Assembly: GCA_037157565.1 (NCBI GenBank)
Contig: JAZHRO010000062.1
Span: 1,550,001-1,614,000 of the forward strand
Length of the DNA stretch: 64,000 nucleotides
Direction: 5' to 3'
Source: Thalassia testudinum
Taxonomy: Eukaryota > Streptophyta > Magnoliopsida > Alismatales > Hydrocharitaceae
Shown: in pieces, positions 12,191 through 23,130 of the stretch
Position numbering within the stretch: the stretch's first letter is position 1
How the letters are laid out: each line of letters starts with the position of its first letter
Notes under the pieces: generated by a model
Told to the model about the DNA's origin: nothing
The model's database searches: none
Seen by the model: only the letters and a program-made list of their open reading frames with translations
Program-made: the position numbers and the translations under genes

Positions 12191-12841
12191 GAGAGCACCA
12201 TGTACACGTTTTGCATCACGAGAATACTACAATCAAATTGTTTCATTAGGGAACATGTGAACCAAAAGAAAGTGGGACCCTTTGCTAGAATACTTGAAAT
12301 CAGAAAAACTAGTAGCTAGTAATGAAAATAAAACATACAAAATGCCCGCAACTATATTACTTTTCTATTTAGTCAAAGTTGTTATTAGCTTAATGTATAC
12401 TTGCTACTCTACTTAGCTCTTGCTGATGCCTATCACTTGTACTCAAGTCAGAGGAGTGAACAGTTAGCTTCACCAACTACAGGGGGAGCTGGGCTCAGCC
12501 AAGCCTAGCCTTAGTTTTTCCCATTTATGTTCTACTGTAGCTCATGTTTCCTTTCAGTTGTAGTGAGTATGTAGTTATGTTTAGAACTGTTAGTTTCTAC
12601 TCTTTGGTGCGTATCTTTTAATTGTGGTGGTTATGTTTAAATGCTGTGTTTCTTTCCTAAGAATGGACTGTAGTGCAAAAATCATGTTTCTTTTCCTTCT
12701 ATCGTTAATTATTTCTTCTTACTGTAATTGATGAGCAAATATGATATGGTTTCAGTTTATTTCTCATTGGACGATTGGGTCTTGGGATAGATGATGCAAT
12801 TTGACCCGAGTTTCCAAGTGGAGCCAGATCGAGTAATAACA

Positions 12842-14219
12842 TTTAGCAAAATAGATGCCTAGCATGAGAAAGACCGACCATCATTCAGGCTGTTGGACTA
12901 CCCTGATCATATGAACCACAACCTACCCCACTTGATTATGGTTTCCCTTGTTTGTTATTTTAGTTTTGCTTGATTCTTCTACATTTCATAGCTAACTAGT
13001 GAATAATCACCGGTGCTAAGTTGCAAGAAAGGAATTAATGGGCAACACCTTAGCTATGTCTAAACACATTTTGTCAACATAATACCTCAACATAATTAAG
13101 AAGAGAATCATTAAAAATGGAGCATTTACCACTATACTGATGTGAGCGGTTAGATGTTTTAGAAAATTATTTGAAATAAATCTAACTATTAACTTTATAA
13201 TGATCACTTCAAGCAAAAATTGCACTAGGGTTGGCATTTGAAACGGAAGTGTATCTTGTTGATTTTATCACATATGTTGGTTTATACTTCTTAACAAGAC
13301 TGCTTTCTCATCATAGCTCTTGATGGGTGTTCAACTTTTCTCTAAAGAACAAAAGAAAACAGTGATATTGATATAAACACAATAGCTAAATGGGTAGAAG
13401 ATATCTAGAGAAAGTGATTAATCAATTGTATCTTTGTCAAGATATTTTACTATTGATTCTAGCCAATTATCTAGCTCCTCTCCATAGGCCATTTGCAAAT
13501 AGACACATTTAATTTGAGAATTCCTAGAGGCTTAACCATATTTAGTGTTTACTACTATCATGGGTCTTGGTAAAAAAGAAAAAAATGATGATTGGGTCGT
13601 TATTCTAATGATAATACTAGTAATACCAAGATCCCTTAAATCCTTAAGTAGTTTCTTGCATCTACTATTGCAAGTTAATTTCAAACTTGAACATCTAACA
13701 TATATGGATGGTTGGAATTTTTTACCTTTTTTTCGTTTAAAAGACTAAATATTGAGGACATTTGCTTTTCATTTGCAATGCATTATGCATATAGTGTGAG
13801 CTAATGAAAATGCATATATAATAAGCATTATACAGTGTTTCTTTTGCATCCACACGAGTTCTTTTTCTAGAGACTTTGAAATAGGAATGAAAAATCCTAA
13901 AAAACTCTCAAGTTTACATTCTTGTGCTTTTGTTTAAATCATAGACAGATTGTGTAAGAGGTGAGATTTCTTTGGTTTTTATAATTTTTCTCCTGACGAC
14001 AAATTTAGCAATAGGAGACATGAGAAGTATCATTATGGTCAGTTTTCTTAATTACTAAGAATAAGGTCTTGTTTAGTAGGACCACCACTACCAACATGCA
14101 TACACACACACTTGAAAGCTACAATCTCCTCGATCTTGTTCCTCCTCCCTCCATACAGCTCAACCTCGTGCTTGTCATTGCCACCTTCCTCTCTTGAGGC
14201 ATCGAAAGGGGGATCCCTT
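12842..14219. other. Intergenic, nothing recognised
   Basis: About 1.4 kb of AT-rich sequence with no domain-bearing ORF and no repeat that I could pair within the window. It ends at the CCCTT target site of the copia element. Confidence 0.5.
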
Positions 14220-14402
14220 TGTTATAGAATAGTAAGAGGAGTTGAATTAGAGGTTGTGTTAGCCCTCTTGCTAATGCCTCTTCCTCTTATTTATAGTTTG
14301 ATGACAATAGAAGTTTGTTGCAGCTTTGTTACAGTCAACACAACACATAATTCCCAAAATATCCTTAGACAAAATATTTCATTTACAAGCATAACCTTAA
14401 CA
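14220..14402 (-). repeat. 3' LTR of the Ale-like copia (183 bp)
   Basis: It starts TGTTATAGAATAG and ends CCTTAACA, and it pairs with 19425-19610 apart from scattered substitutions and small indels. It is flanked on the left by CCCTT. On the right (14403-14412) the minus-strand sequence GAGGGAAGG is the polypurine tract that primes plus-strand synthesis. Confidence 0.95.
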
Positions 14403-14412
14403 CCTTCCCTCG
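14403..14412 (-). other. Polypurine tract of the Ale-like copia
   Basis: On the minus strand this reads CGAGGGAAGG, directly 5' of the LTR start TGTTAAGG. Confidence 0.8.
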
Positions 14413-14414
14413 AA

Positions 14415-17400
14415 CTACATGTTTTGGAAAAATGTGTAGTTTAGGTTTGAACATTTCCAATCTGTTAGCAGATAGAGGTTTAGTGAAGAGGTCAACCACT
14501 TGATCAACATTTGGAAGAAAATGAACATTAAGTGTGCCAAATCAACTTTAATGTATTTTGTTCTAGCGTGAAGTATAGGATTTGATGTCATGTATGTAGC
14601 TCTAATATTATCACAATACAATATGGGTCTTGTGGTTAATTGAATACCCAATTTAGAACATAAAGATAGAATCCAAGTGAGCTCTATAGTAGAATTAGCA
14701 ATGACCCTATACTCAACCTCTGTGCTAGACCTTGCTACTGTTTGTTGCTTCTTTAATGTCCAAGAAATCAAAAAATTTCCTTAATAAATTGCATAGCCAG
14801 AAGTTGAACGACGATCATCCAATGAGCTTCCCTAGTCGGCGTCAGAAAAGGCAGTAAGAACAATGGCTAAAGACTTAGAGAAGCAAAGTGCATAAGATGC
14901 AATATGTTTCAAATATCACATAAGTCTTTTAAGCAGCTTGTAGTGTTTTTTAGTTGGCGCACTCATTACTTGAACAAGTTTATTCACTGAGTAAGCTATA
15001 TTAAGATGTGTAAAATTGAGATATTGCAAACTCCCAATTAGTTGTTGAAACTATGTTGGGTTTGTAAGAGGTGTATCGTCACCTTTAATAACATGCTCTA
15101 CAGGATTGGTGGACATCGGAGTTTTAATTTGCTTAACTCCATCAAACTTGTATTTTACAAGGAGACCAGTTACATCTTTCTATTGGGAGAGTGTTATTCA
15201 TGTAGGAGTATGTTGAAGCTCAATTCCAAGAAAATAAGTAGGAGTTCCCATATCTTTAACTAGAAACTCTATTGACAGTTTGGTAAGAATCATCTCCATT
15301 ATTTTGTTATCTGATGCTATGACAATTAAGTCATCCACATAGACAAGAAAATACATGACATTGTGACCATCATTAAAAAATAACCAGTGAAGAATTTGTC
15401 TTGGAGGAAAGAAATTTATTTGCTAATAGAAATAATGAAAGCCTCTTAAACCAAACATGACGGGCTTCTTTAAGCCCATACAAAGATCGTTTCAATTTGC
15501 AAACATGAGTGGGGAATTCTGGATAAATGAATCCTTGAGGCTGAGACATATAAATTGTTTCATCCAAGAAACCATGAAGAAAAGTATTATGTATGTCCAG
15601 TTGTCAAAGATGCCAGCCTTGATTTATAGCATGTGCCAAAAGAAATAGAATAGTTGTTTCTTTTATTATAGGACAGTGTAGTCTTGTCCTTCAATTTGGT
15701 GATATCCCTTGGCTACTAAATGAACCTTATACTGAGCCAAAGAACCATTAAGATTTCTCTTTATACGATAGACCCATTTATTACCTACAATATTCATATC
15801 TTTAGTATAGGAAACTAATTCCCATGTATCATTTTCTAATAGGGCATGAAATTCATCAACCATGGCCTTTTTCCAATTGGTAGACTTCTTTGTTGTAGTA
15901 AAGCAAGTGAGTTCTATCTCATCCAAAATTTCTTGTATAGGATGAATTGTGGTATGAAATATTTTCCTTTTAACAATTCCATTCATGGCCCTTGTGTGCA
16001 TGGTATGTGTTCTTCCAGTAGTAACTATAGCTGAAGGCAGAGTAGATGTAGGAGCACCATTATTTGTGGTTGGAATAACATCTTTCATTGAATTGGTTCT
16101 TAATGAACTTTCTGAATCATTGGTATTAGAATTGTGTTGCTATTGAGGCCCTTGGTTATTTTCTCTTGGGAAAGTCATTGAAGGGGAATTAGTACTTGGG
16201 GAAGCAACACATGAGGGAATTTTGCTTGGAGGGGATAAGGAAGTCAATAGGAAGGAGGGCATAGACAGGGTGCAGGGAATATTTTGAGGAGTAGGCTTAG
16301 AGGAGGCCTAAATTGAGGAAGAAAATTTTCTGAAAGGGAATGTAGACTCATCAAAGAAAACATGTCTTGAAATTAAAATTTTGTTAGTGGTTGGATTAAG
16401 ATGCTTGTAGGCTTTGTGTGAAGAACTATAGCCTAAAAATACATGAAGGGTGGATCTAGCTTGTAATTTGTAGGTAGAATATGGTTTAAGGAATGGATAG
16501 CAAGCACACCCAAGAATTTTGAAAAAGTGAAGATCAGGAGGAGTGCCATAAAGTAATTGATGAGGTGATTGATTTTTGATGATGGGTGAAGGAAGGAGAT
16601 TTATAATGTAGATAGTAGTATGTATGGCATGGGTCTAGTATGACAAGTTTATCTTGGAAAGAAAAAGTAGAGCACGAGTTACTTTCCCTTTGTGACGATT
16701 TCCCTATGTGACAATTCTTCATCTTAGCTACTCCATTCTGTTGGGGTGAATGGGGAGCTGAAACACGATGTACAACCCCATGATTTTTAAACCATAAATG
16801 GGCCTTAGAATGTTCACCACCACCATCACTATGAAAAGCTTTAATAAGCTAGCCAAACTAATTTTTAACATACTTAAAGAATTGGACAATGATAATAAAT
16901 GCATTTGATTTCTATCTAAGTGGGAATATCCACGCGTATCTAGCACAGTCATCAATGAATGAAATCATGTAGTTATATCCATCAGTAGACAATAGAAGGG
17001 ATGCCCAAACAACTGAGAAGACCATATCAAAAGGTTTATTGCTTCTATTATTTTGTAGCATACAAAGGAATTCTATGTGCTTTGAGTTCACAGCAAGTAG
17101 AACACACTTTATTATTTTCATAAGTTGAACATGAAACATTATGCTGAGACAAAAGTAGCTTGAGTGTTTTATAATTGGCATGACCTAGTCGATGATGCCA
17201 TGTGTCAAATGAAGATATCTTTGGTAATGTAAGGGAATTTAAATGCATAAAGGTATCCTTATTCAGAGAAGTGTAATGTGGCTGAGAAGAACATGGAGAA
17301 TGCTGATATCAAAAGGTTTATTGCTTCTATTATTTGTGGCATACAAAGGAATTCTATGTGCTTTGGCTTCATAGTAAGTAGAACACAGTTTATTATTTTT

Positions 17401-18360
17401 GGAAGTTTAATGGGAAATGTTATGTTGAGACAAAAGTAGCTTGATTGTTTTATAATTGGCATGACCTAGTCGATGATGCCACGTGTCAAATGAAGATATC
17501 TTTTCTGGTAATGTAAGGGAATTTAAATGCATAGAGGCACCCTTATTCAGAGAAGTGTAATGTGATTGAGAGTAACATGGAGAATGTTGATATCAAAAGG
17601 TTTATTGCTTCTATTATTTGTAGCATACAAAGGAATTTTGTATGCTTTGGCTTCACAGTAAGTAGAACACACTTTATTATTTTCAGAAGTTGAACATGAA
17701 AAGTTATGCTGAGACAAAACTAGCTTGATTGTTTTATAATTGGCATGACCTAGCCGATGATGCCATGTGTCAAATGAAGGTATCTTTCTTGGTAATGTTA
17801 GGGAATTTAAATGCATAGAGGTACCCTTATTCAGAGAAGTGTAATGCAACTTAAAAGAACTTGCAGAATGTTGATGGGTAGCATCTGTAGGAGATTTTAA
17901 CTGAGATAAACCTTTGCTAGGATGGCCTTGCAACAAGGTTGTCTTACTCTGACGGTCCTTGACAACCACTGAGTTAGGATGAAATTTCATAGAACAATTG
18001 TTGTCATTTATGAAGTGGTAGACTGACAAAATATTTTTAGAAATAGTAGGTACTCGTAAAACATTTTGAAGACATAGCTGACGAGAACCAGCAGTTAAAT
18101 ATTTGTGACCAATATGAGTTATTGTCTAACCTTTGTCGTTTGTTAGAGAAACCTTGTCAGGACCTGAGTAATCTAAGGAGATATCCAAGTTGTTTAAGGC
18201 ATTCGTGACATGGTGAGACGCTCCTGAATCTGTAAGCCATGTTTTGAGGTTAGAAGAACTCGTAGCAGGATTAGCTTTAACAGTAGTGTCATAGGGTTGA
18301 TCATAATGACGATAGCATGTGAGAGCAGAGTGATTGAGGCACTGCATATCTAGCATTGAA
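14415..18360 (-). pseudogene. Ale-like copia pol (protease, integrase, RT, RNase H), broken
   Basis: Minus-strand fragments in order: aspartic protease with the active-site string TDSGASHHV (about 18250); pre-integrase HHCC zinc region with SFDTWHHRLGHANYKT (about 17750, repeated at about 17200 and partly between); integrase core with FIDDCARYAWIF (about 16930); RT with WVYRIKRNLNGSLAQYK and VAKGYHQIEGQDYT (15666-15850), PQGFIYPEF and [12 protein letters not shown] (15373-15540), and catalytic YVDDLIV near 15330; and RNase H with QQTVARSSTEVEYR and LYCDNIRATYM (14560-14750). The key catalytic strings survive, but the frame changes several times and stops are frequent, so no polyprotein can be made. 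Confidence 0.93.
17027..17846 (-). repeat. Tandem triplication of a 281-bp pol segment
   Basis: The string ATCAAAAGGTTTATTGCTTC begins at 17027, 17308 and 17592, giving periods of 281 and 284 bases. The third copy ends about 17846. Each copy encodes the pre-integrase zinc-finger region (WHHRLGHANYKT type) plus the spacer that follows it. Copy 1 continues into the integrase core and copy 3 continues back toward protease. The copies differ by substitutions and small indels, so the duplication is not a recent assembly artefact. Confidence 0.92.
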
Positions 18361-19189
18361 CTCTAGCAACAAACCTACTTTCGAAGTGTCCTCCTCGAGC
18401 ATTGTAATAAAAAAAACCATGATTGTCTCCCTTGAAGTGACCACACCTCTATTCCTTCCTCCATGCTCAGAGGAGCCTCCATCAAAGGCTTTTGCAGTAT
18501 AATTCACAACAGCATCCAATTTCTCTTGTAGATGGATAAGTTGTTCATGACTCAATAGGAGACTAAGAACTTTATTAAGAGAAATAAATTCTCCAGAGTT
18601 TATGACAGCAACAATCGGACTGTATTTAGGTGGAAGACCATTTAATATTGAGATGATTAAATCATCATCATTCATTTTCTTTCCAGATGCAGCAAGATGC
18701 ATAGCATACTACTTTGCTTTGTTCACAAAACCAATAATAGAAGAATCACCCTTCTTTAAGGATTGTAACAAAGAATAATAGTGAAAAATTTGAGATTTGG
18801 ATCACATTCCAAAACTTTGCTCTAGATAGAGCTAGACCTCACAAGGAGAGCTTAGATCAGAGATTTGAGTGCGAATCTCTTCACTAACGGAGCTTATTAA
18901 CCAACTCAAGATGAGTTGGTCTTTCCCGTGAAATAACAAATAGTGATCATTAGGAATTTAAGAAACCTGATCCCCGATCCTTTGTGAAAGAAATTTAGGA
19001 GGACATGTAACAGTGCCTTCGACGAATCCAATAAGATCATAGGCACGTAAAGTTGGAAGAAATTGTGCCCTCCAAGGACTTGAGGCGATAGGGGACATTA
19101 TGTTGTATATTGGTAGGAATTTGTGAGTTGAAATTCGAAGTGGAAGAAATTGAACCAGCGTTTGAGGTAGAAGAGGAAGACGAAGCCAT
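18360..19189 (-). pseudogene. Ale-like copia gag, frameshifted
   Basis: The start is placed at the minus-strand ATG at 19189, giving a Ser-rich N-terminus (MASSSSSTSNAGSISSTSNF) typical of plant copia gag. A frame change near 19080 then leads to WRAQFLPTLRAYDLIGFVEG, the conserved UBN2-type gag core. The C-terminal half (18301-18702) has NDDDLIISILNGLPPKYSPI and LLLSHEQLIHLQ. I see no intact CCHC zinc knuckle, which Ale elements often keep. This protein would form the virus-like particle. Here it is broken. Confidence 0.85.
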
Positions 19190-19412
19190 CAGAAGCTAGA
19201 AGAATCAAGAGATCGACACGAAGGAGAAAAATCACACCTGGTTGACACTCGAAGGAATAGATTGCTTGCTTACAGCAAGTAATTGTTGAAGAGTGTAGTA
19301 GATCTAACAAAGAGAGGTAGTGATATGTTGCAGAAGTGTAATGCCTTGATGTATTTGCGATAGGATCTACCACAAGACAAAGAAATCCATCATCGAGAAG
19401 AACAGGGACCTG

Positions 19413-19424
19413 TTCTTGATACCA
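19413..19424 (-). other. Primer-binding site (initiator tRNA-Met type)
   Basis: On the minus strand the sequence directly after the right LTR reads TGGTATCAAGAA. Its first eight bases match the usual plant methionine-initiator primer site. Confidence 0.85.
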
Positions 19425-19610
19425 TGTTATAGAATAGTAGAAGGAGGAGTTGAATCAAGGGTTGTGTTTGCCTTCCTATTAATGCCTCTTCCTCTTATTT
19501 ATAGTTTGATGGCAATAGAATTTTGTTATAACTTTGTTACAATCCCCACAACACATAATTACCAAAATGCCCTTAGACAGAATATTTTATTTACGAGCAT
19601 AACCTTAACA
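19425..19610 (-). repeat. 5' LTR of the Ale-like copia (186 bp)
   Basis: This is the partner of 14220-14402 and is bounded by TG and CA. A minus-strand TATA box TATAAATA lies at 19496-19503. It is followed on the right by the CCCTT duplication. Confidence 0.95.
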
Positions 19611-19615
19611 CCCTT

Positions 19616-20215
19616 AACCTCCAAGCTACAAAATAGCAATTTCAAATTGCTTGATTGAAATGGTGAGTTGAGGCTAATAATGGAGGTGGCCAAGACATAA
19701 AGGTGAGCTCCCATATATATATATATATAGGATATGTATCCATTGAGCATAGTGCCTTTTTTTCCCATGAAAAAACCATCTTCCCGTTGGTCCGATTGGG
19801 TATGTCCTTGATGAAACCACTCTTGTATTACATAAGCGGTTTACAATATTTTCAGAAAATCGCCGTTGCATATTTGGTACATAAATTTAAAAAGTAAATA
19901 TGTATCCCTTAATTTATTCACAGTTTGTTACGTTAAGTTGTTGCTAAATTTGTTTGTTTTGATATTTTTGGTCTACATCATCTTTTGTTTGTATCATTAC
20001 ACTCTCGTACTCTTCATTATTTCTGTGGCTTCATTATTGGTTCTTCACGGATTGAACTTTTGAAAGCTTTATTCTCATTTTCAACGAAACATGGTAAGTA
20101 TAAATCTCTCTCACTTATATTTTTAGATTGTATATGTTTTGAATCTCTATTATCGAATTTTTTATGTTTTGAATGTAGCAACGTTTTTTTCTATATGTAT
20201 AGGTGAATATTAGTC
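19616..20215 (+). promoter_or_regulatory. Presumed 5' region of the MULE transposase gene
   Basis: The stretch is AT-rich, with a (TA)n microsatellite at 19713-19729. The GTATTAC motif typical of this unit occurs at 19825-19831. A splice donor-like ATG/GTAAGT at about 20091-20099 and acceptor-like TATAG near 20200 suggest a 5'-UTR intron just before the first ATG at 20216. The promoter itself and any terminal inverted repeat were not resolved. Confidence 0.4.
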
Positions 20216-20282
20216 ATGGAAGGAAGAGATCTCTTGTCTCTCAAGTGTAAAAATCCAAATGAGACCATTCTTCCAAGTAATG
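20216..20282 (+). other. Transposase exon 1
   Basis: It encodes MEGRDLLSLKCKNPNETILP and the next two residues, ending in a split codon G at the donor G/GTATGT (intron starts 20283). Joining it to the acceptor ATGCAG/AATCC at 31306/31307 gives a GAA codon and keeps the frame open into SQSLNILDDSDAETSQ. The phase match is the main evidence. The exon is too short for similarity alone. Confidence 0.7.
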
Positions 20283-20422
20283 GTATGTATATATGTAATA
20301 CAATAAGTGTTTTGAAACCCCTTTATCTTAATATTATTTTAGATAACATATATTTCAACCTTAGCTTTCATGTAGTTGTATCTCATGAATTAGAATACAG
20401 CAATGTTAATTTACTATTATGT

Positions 20423-22193
20423 TGATGAATGGGACTTTATACGATAAGAAGATTGAGTTTGAAAACCCATTGTTGTAGTTGCGTAAAAAATTTGCTATCA
20501 GATAAATTTTTCTGAAAGTCAAAGTGAGTCTCGGGTTGAACATAGGGAGGCAAACGCTTAATTAAAAATCATGTTTAGAATTATTATCACAAAGTATATT
20601 AGCTGGTCGAATTAAATATATGCTAGATATTCTACTTAAATAATAAATAATAGAAGAGAGATAGAATAATACAGGGAAAAGGGAGAGAGAGTGAACTAAT
20701 ATTTCATAACCATAGGAGCACGTTCATTACAACTAATTTTTACAACTAGAAACCTGGAAATCTATACTAGAAAGCGGTAAAAAGAGAGGGATGAGAAAAT
20801 CCTCCTCAATGGCTGCTTAGAGGACGAGTTGCGTTGACGGAGTTCCCAGAAGAAGGTGGTGAGATGCTAGACGAGGGAGAACGAAGCTGGGGATGGAGGA
20901 TGGAACAGGGAGGCATTGTAGTGAGATCCACTTCTTAAATGGTTGCAAGAAGACAACCACGGGATGCTCCACGAAGGGGGTAAGAGGATGGAAAAATTAT
21001 TTTACTCTAGTCCTAGTGGAGCATCCCAGGTATGGGACTAGCTCGTAGAGCTTTGGAGGGTGTGAGAGAAGAGAGAAAGGGATGAGAAAATATGTGGTAG
21101 GGGTAGGCTATTTATAGGTGTAGTCGTGGGGGTAATTTGGTCATTTGAAGGCTTAGAAATTAATGTTGGGGTCTTTAGTGAGAGATGCACCCATTGCTGT
21201 AGGTGAGCGTTGCTATAGCCGCGCCTAAACGAGGGTCATGCGATGCCAATCCAACCACTCTCGAGAAGCCACATCACCGGGCATCTTACCTTCAGATGTT
21301 GCGGCGCGCTCACCAAGCGTTGCATTGTGAGGATAGTCCGAAGGAGATTGAACGCTCGAAATTGCGCTACGTAGATCACCATCAGAATGCACATCGCTCC
21401 CGTGTACGATCGCGCACGTGATCATGGCGTTCTCATCTAGCTCACTTAATGTTGCCACGTAGCCATATCCGTTGCCTCTCATCGTGCATCCAATGGGTCA
21501 ATTACGTCGTGCCTCGTTTTAGTGGATTTAATCCATAAATCGCAGATCGAACCTGTGCCTCCACTTCACAATAGACCGCATGATCGCCGTGCCACTCCCG
21601 TACTTGTGTTGGGTTTTTGATTTAGGGTCACGACGCTCTTAGCCATTGGATGGAAATCCAACAGCTAAAATTGAGGGGCATGGATGAAGGAGTCTTGCGG
21701 GTGGCCTTGGGTGGCTAGGATGTCACCACGTGATCCCATCTAGGTCATCCATCTTCAAATGCTCATAGATGGTGCCACGGACGTCAGATTGGACCGATTT
21801 TCACACCGTTAGGTTGCGATCGTCAATTAGAACTCATCCGTGTGGTTGGATTTGTCATCTGAGGTATGGATTTGCACCACCTTGCCTCTCGACCTTTGAT
21901 CTTCCTCAGACTGCATCTGATGTTATAGAGGTCTGATTGGGGCCATCTCGGAGACATTACACTCCGATCATCATCCTGATCAGATCCGTACGGTTAAATC
22001 TTCAATCCAAGGCTCTGAAATGATATCACCTTATCCCCTTGCCACAAAAAGGGAAAATTAAACTATAATTTGTACAAACTAATATAAATGCATGATGATG
22101 CATGTTATACAATATTTATAATGCATGATGCTTCTATAGACCTAGGAACATGCATAAATAAGCATTTTAGGCGAATTAGATATGTACACATCA
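20423..22193 (-). repeat. 3' LTR of the Athila-like element
   Basis: It starts TGATGAATGGGAC and ends GTACACATCA, and it pairs along its whole length with 28232-30030. A minus-strand TATA box TATAAATAG lies near 21109-21118. Confidence 0.93.
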
Positions 22194-23130
22194 TGCCCTC
22201 ATGCCTATCTTTTGTTAGTCCCTAGCAAAACTACATGCTATTTATAAAAGAATTATAATCAAATTACTTGGGCAATAAATATTTCTCAACACTAAGAAAT
22301 TTCTACTGAAGACCTGAACTACAAAGACTGGATAGCGCCCGGGTGTCAGCCAAAATGTAGACTGCCCAAACCCTTACCTTATTAAAAAACAAATGCATTT
22401 TTTTTTTCTTTTTTTCTTCTTTTTATTTGAGTTTAGAATTTCAGGGTAGCTTTCTACGGCTACCCAACCCACCTAAGACTCGAAAAGAACTCTAAGTTTT
22501 AAGCATATTTTTCTGTGAATGCGATAGCTCACTGATCGGCAATTAGAACGGACTTCAGGTTTCTACGAATCCTTGGTGACCCTAATGAAGAATTTCTCCT
22601 AAAGGTGTATTTATTTGACCGGTAGCTTTCTCCCTACTTTTTATTTTTATGAGGTCAACACAAGGGCGAATCTAGTGTATATCTCCTTAGCTTATTCTTC
22701 TTCCTCGATTCTTCCTTAGTGTTTAGGAATTATTTGTGCATTTTGTGAGCTGGGTTCTAGACAACCAGCTAATGGGCAGTTACCCACAGCAACTTACCAG
22801 CCATACTTGTGCGATGAACTGTGGATTATTTATTATTATTATTATTTTCTTCTTTTCTATTTCTCAAAATTTTTTTATTTTTGGATATTTTTCTATTTTT
22901 TTCTATTTTTTTTCTAAGTAGGTGGCTTCCTTGATTTAAGATTTACCTAAAGGCAGTAGAAAGATAATGGTCGTGAGGTTAGGCTCTATACAACTAGCTA
23001 ATGGGTTATTACCCATGACAACTTGCCAGCCATATCACCCTAGAAGGTTTATTAGCTACTCAATTTTCGATAAAATCGTCGAAAAGTGAGTCAGTGCAAA
23101 TAATGTGTAGATGCTTAGACTGTAAGTCCC
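22194..23130 (-). other. 3' internal untranslated part of the Athila-like element
   Basis: It has a polypurine tract on the minus strand next to the LTR (about 22194-22205), a T-rich run near 22400, a (TAT)n microsatellite at about 22823-22846 and T-rich tracts to 22920. Two imperfect copies of a roughly 50-bp unit (ACAACCAGCTAATGGGCAG type) lie at about 22757-22806 and 22987-23036. No protein domain was seen. Confidence 0.6.

Larger units (their letters stand above)
7500..12841 (+). mobile_element. Diverged Tekay-family LTR, split by another solo LTR
   Basis: Two separated blocks, about 7500-9417 and 12191-12841, align in order with the solo LTR at 1341-4054. The left block has a TATA-like CCATAAAAG near 7532, GACGTCT motifs near 8182-8210, and the paired clause at 9040-9420 (ACCGAGGAGAGCC, GTGTAGGGAGAG, CGTGTGCCAGTG equivalents). 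The right block has the 3' half, including TCATTGGACGATTGGGTCTTGGG (positions 12768-12790), and ends AATAACA at 12841. The 2.8-kb interruption is the element at 9418-12190. The left edge is approximate. This copy is clearly more diverged from the other three than they are from one another. Confidence 0.75.
14220..19610 (-). mobile_element. Ty1/copia element, Ale-like, full length but decayed
   Basis: Short LTRs (14220-14402 and 19425-19610) bound a minus-strand gag-pol. The 5-bp duplication CCCTT is present at 14215-14219 and 19611-19615. The primer site (methionine initiator type) abuts the right LTR and a polypurine tract abuts the left LTR. The order gag, protease, integrase, RT, RNase H is the copia order. 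LTRs under 200 bp, together with the RNase H wording TVARSSTE and the YVDDLIV RT box, suggest the Ale/Retrofit lineage. Many frameshifts and stops make it non-functional. An internal segment is triplicated (17027-17846). Confidence 0.95.
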
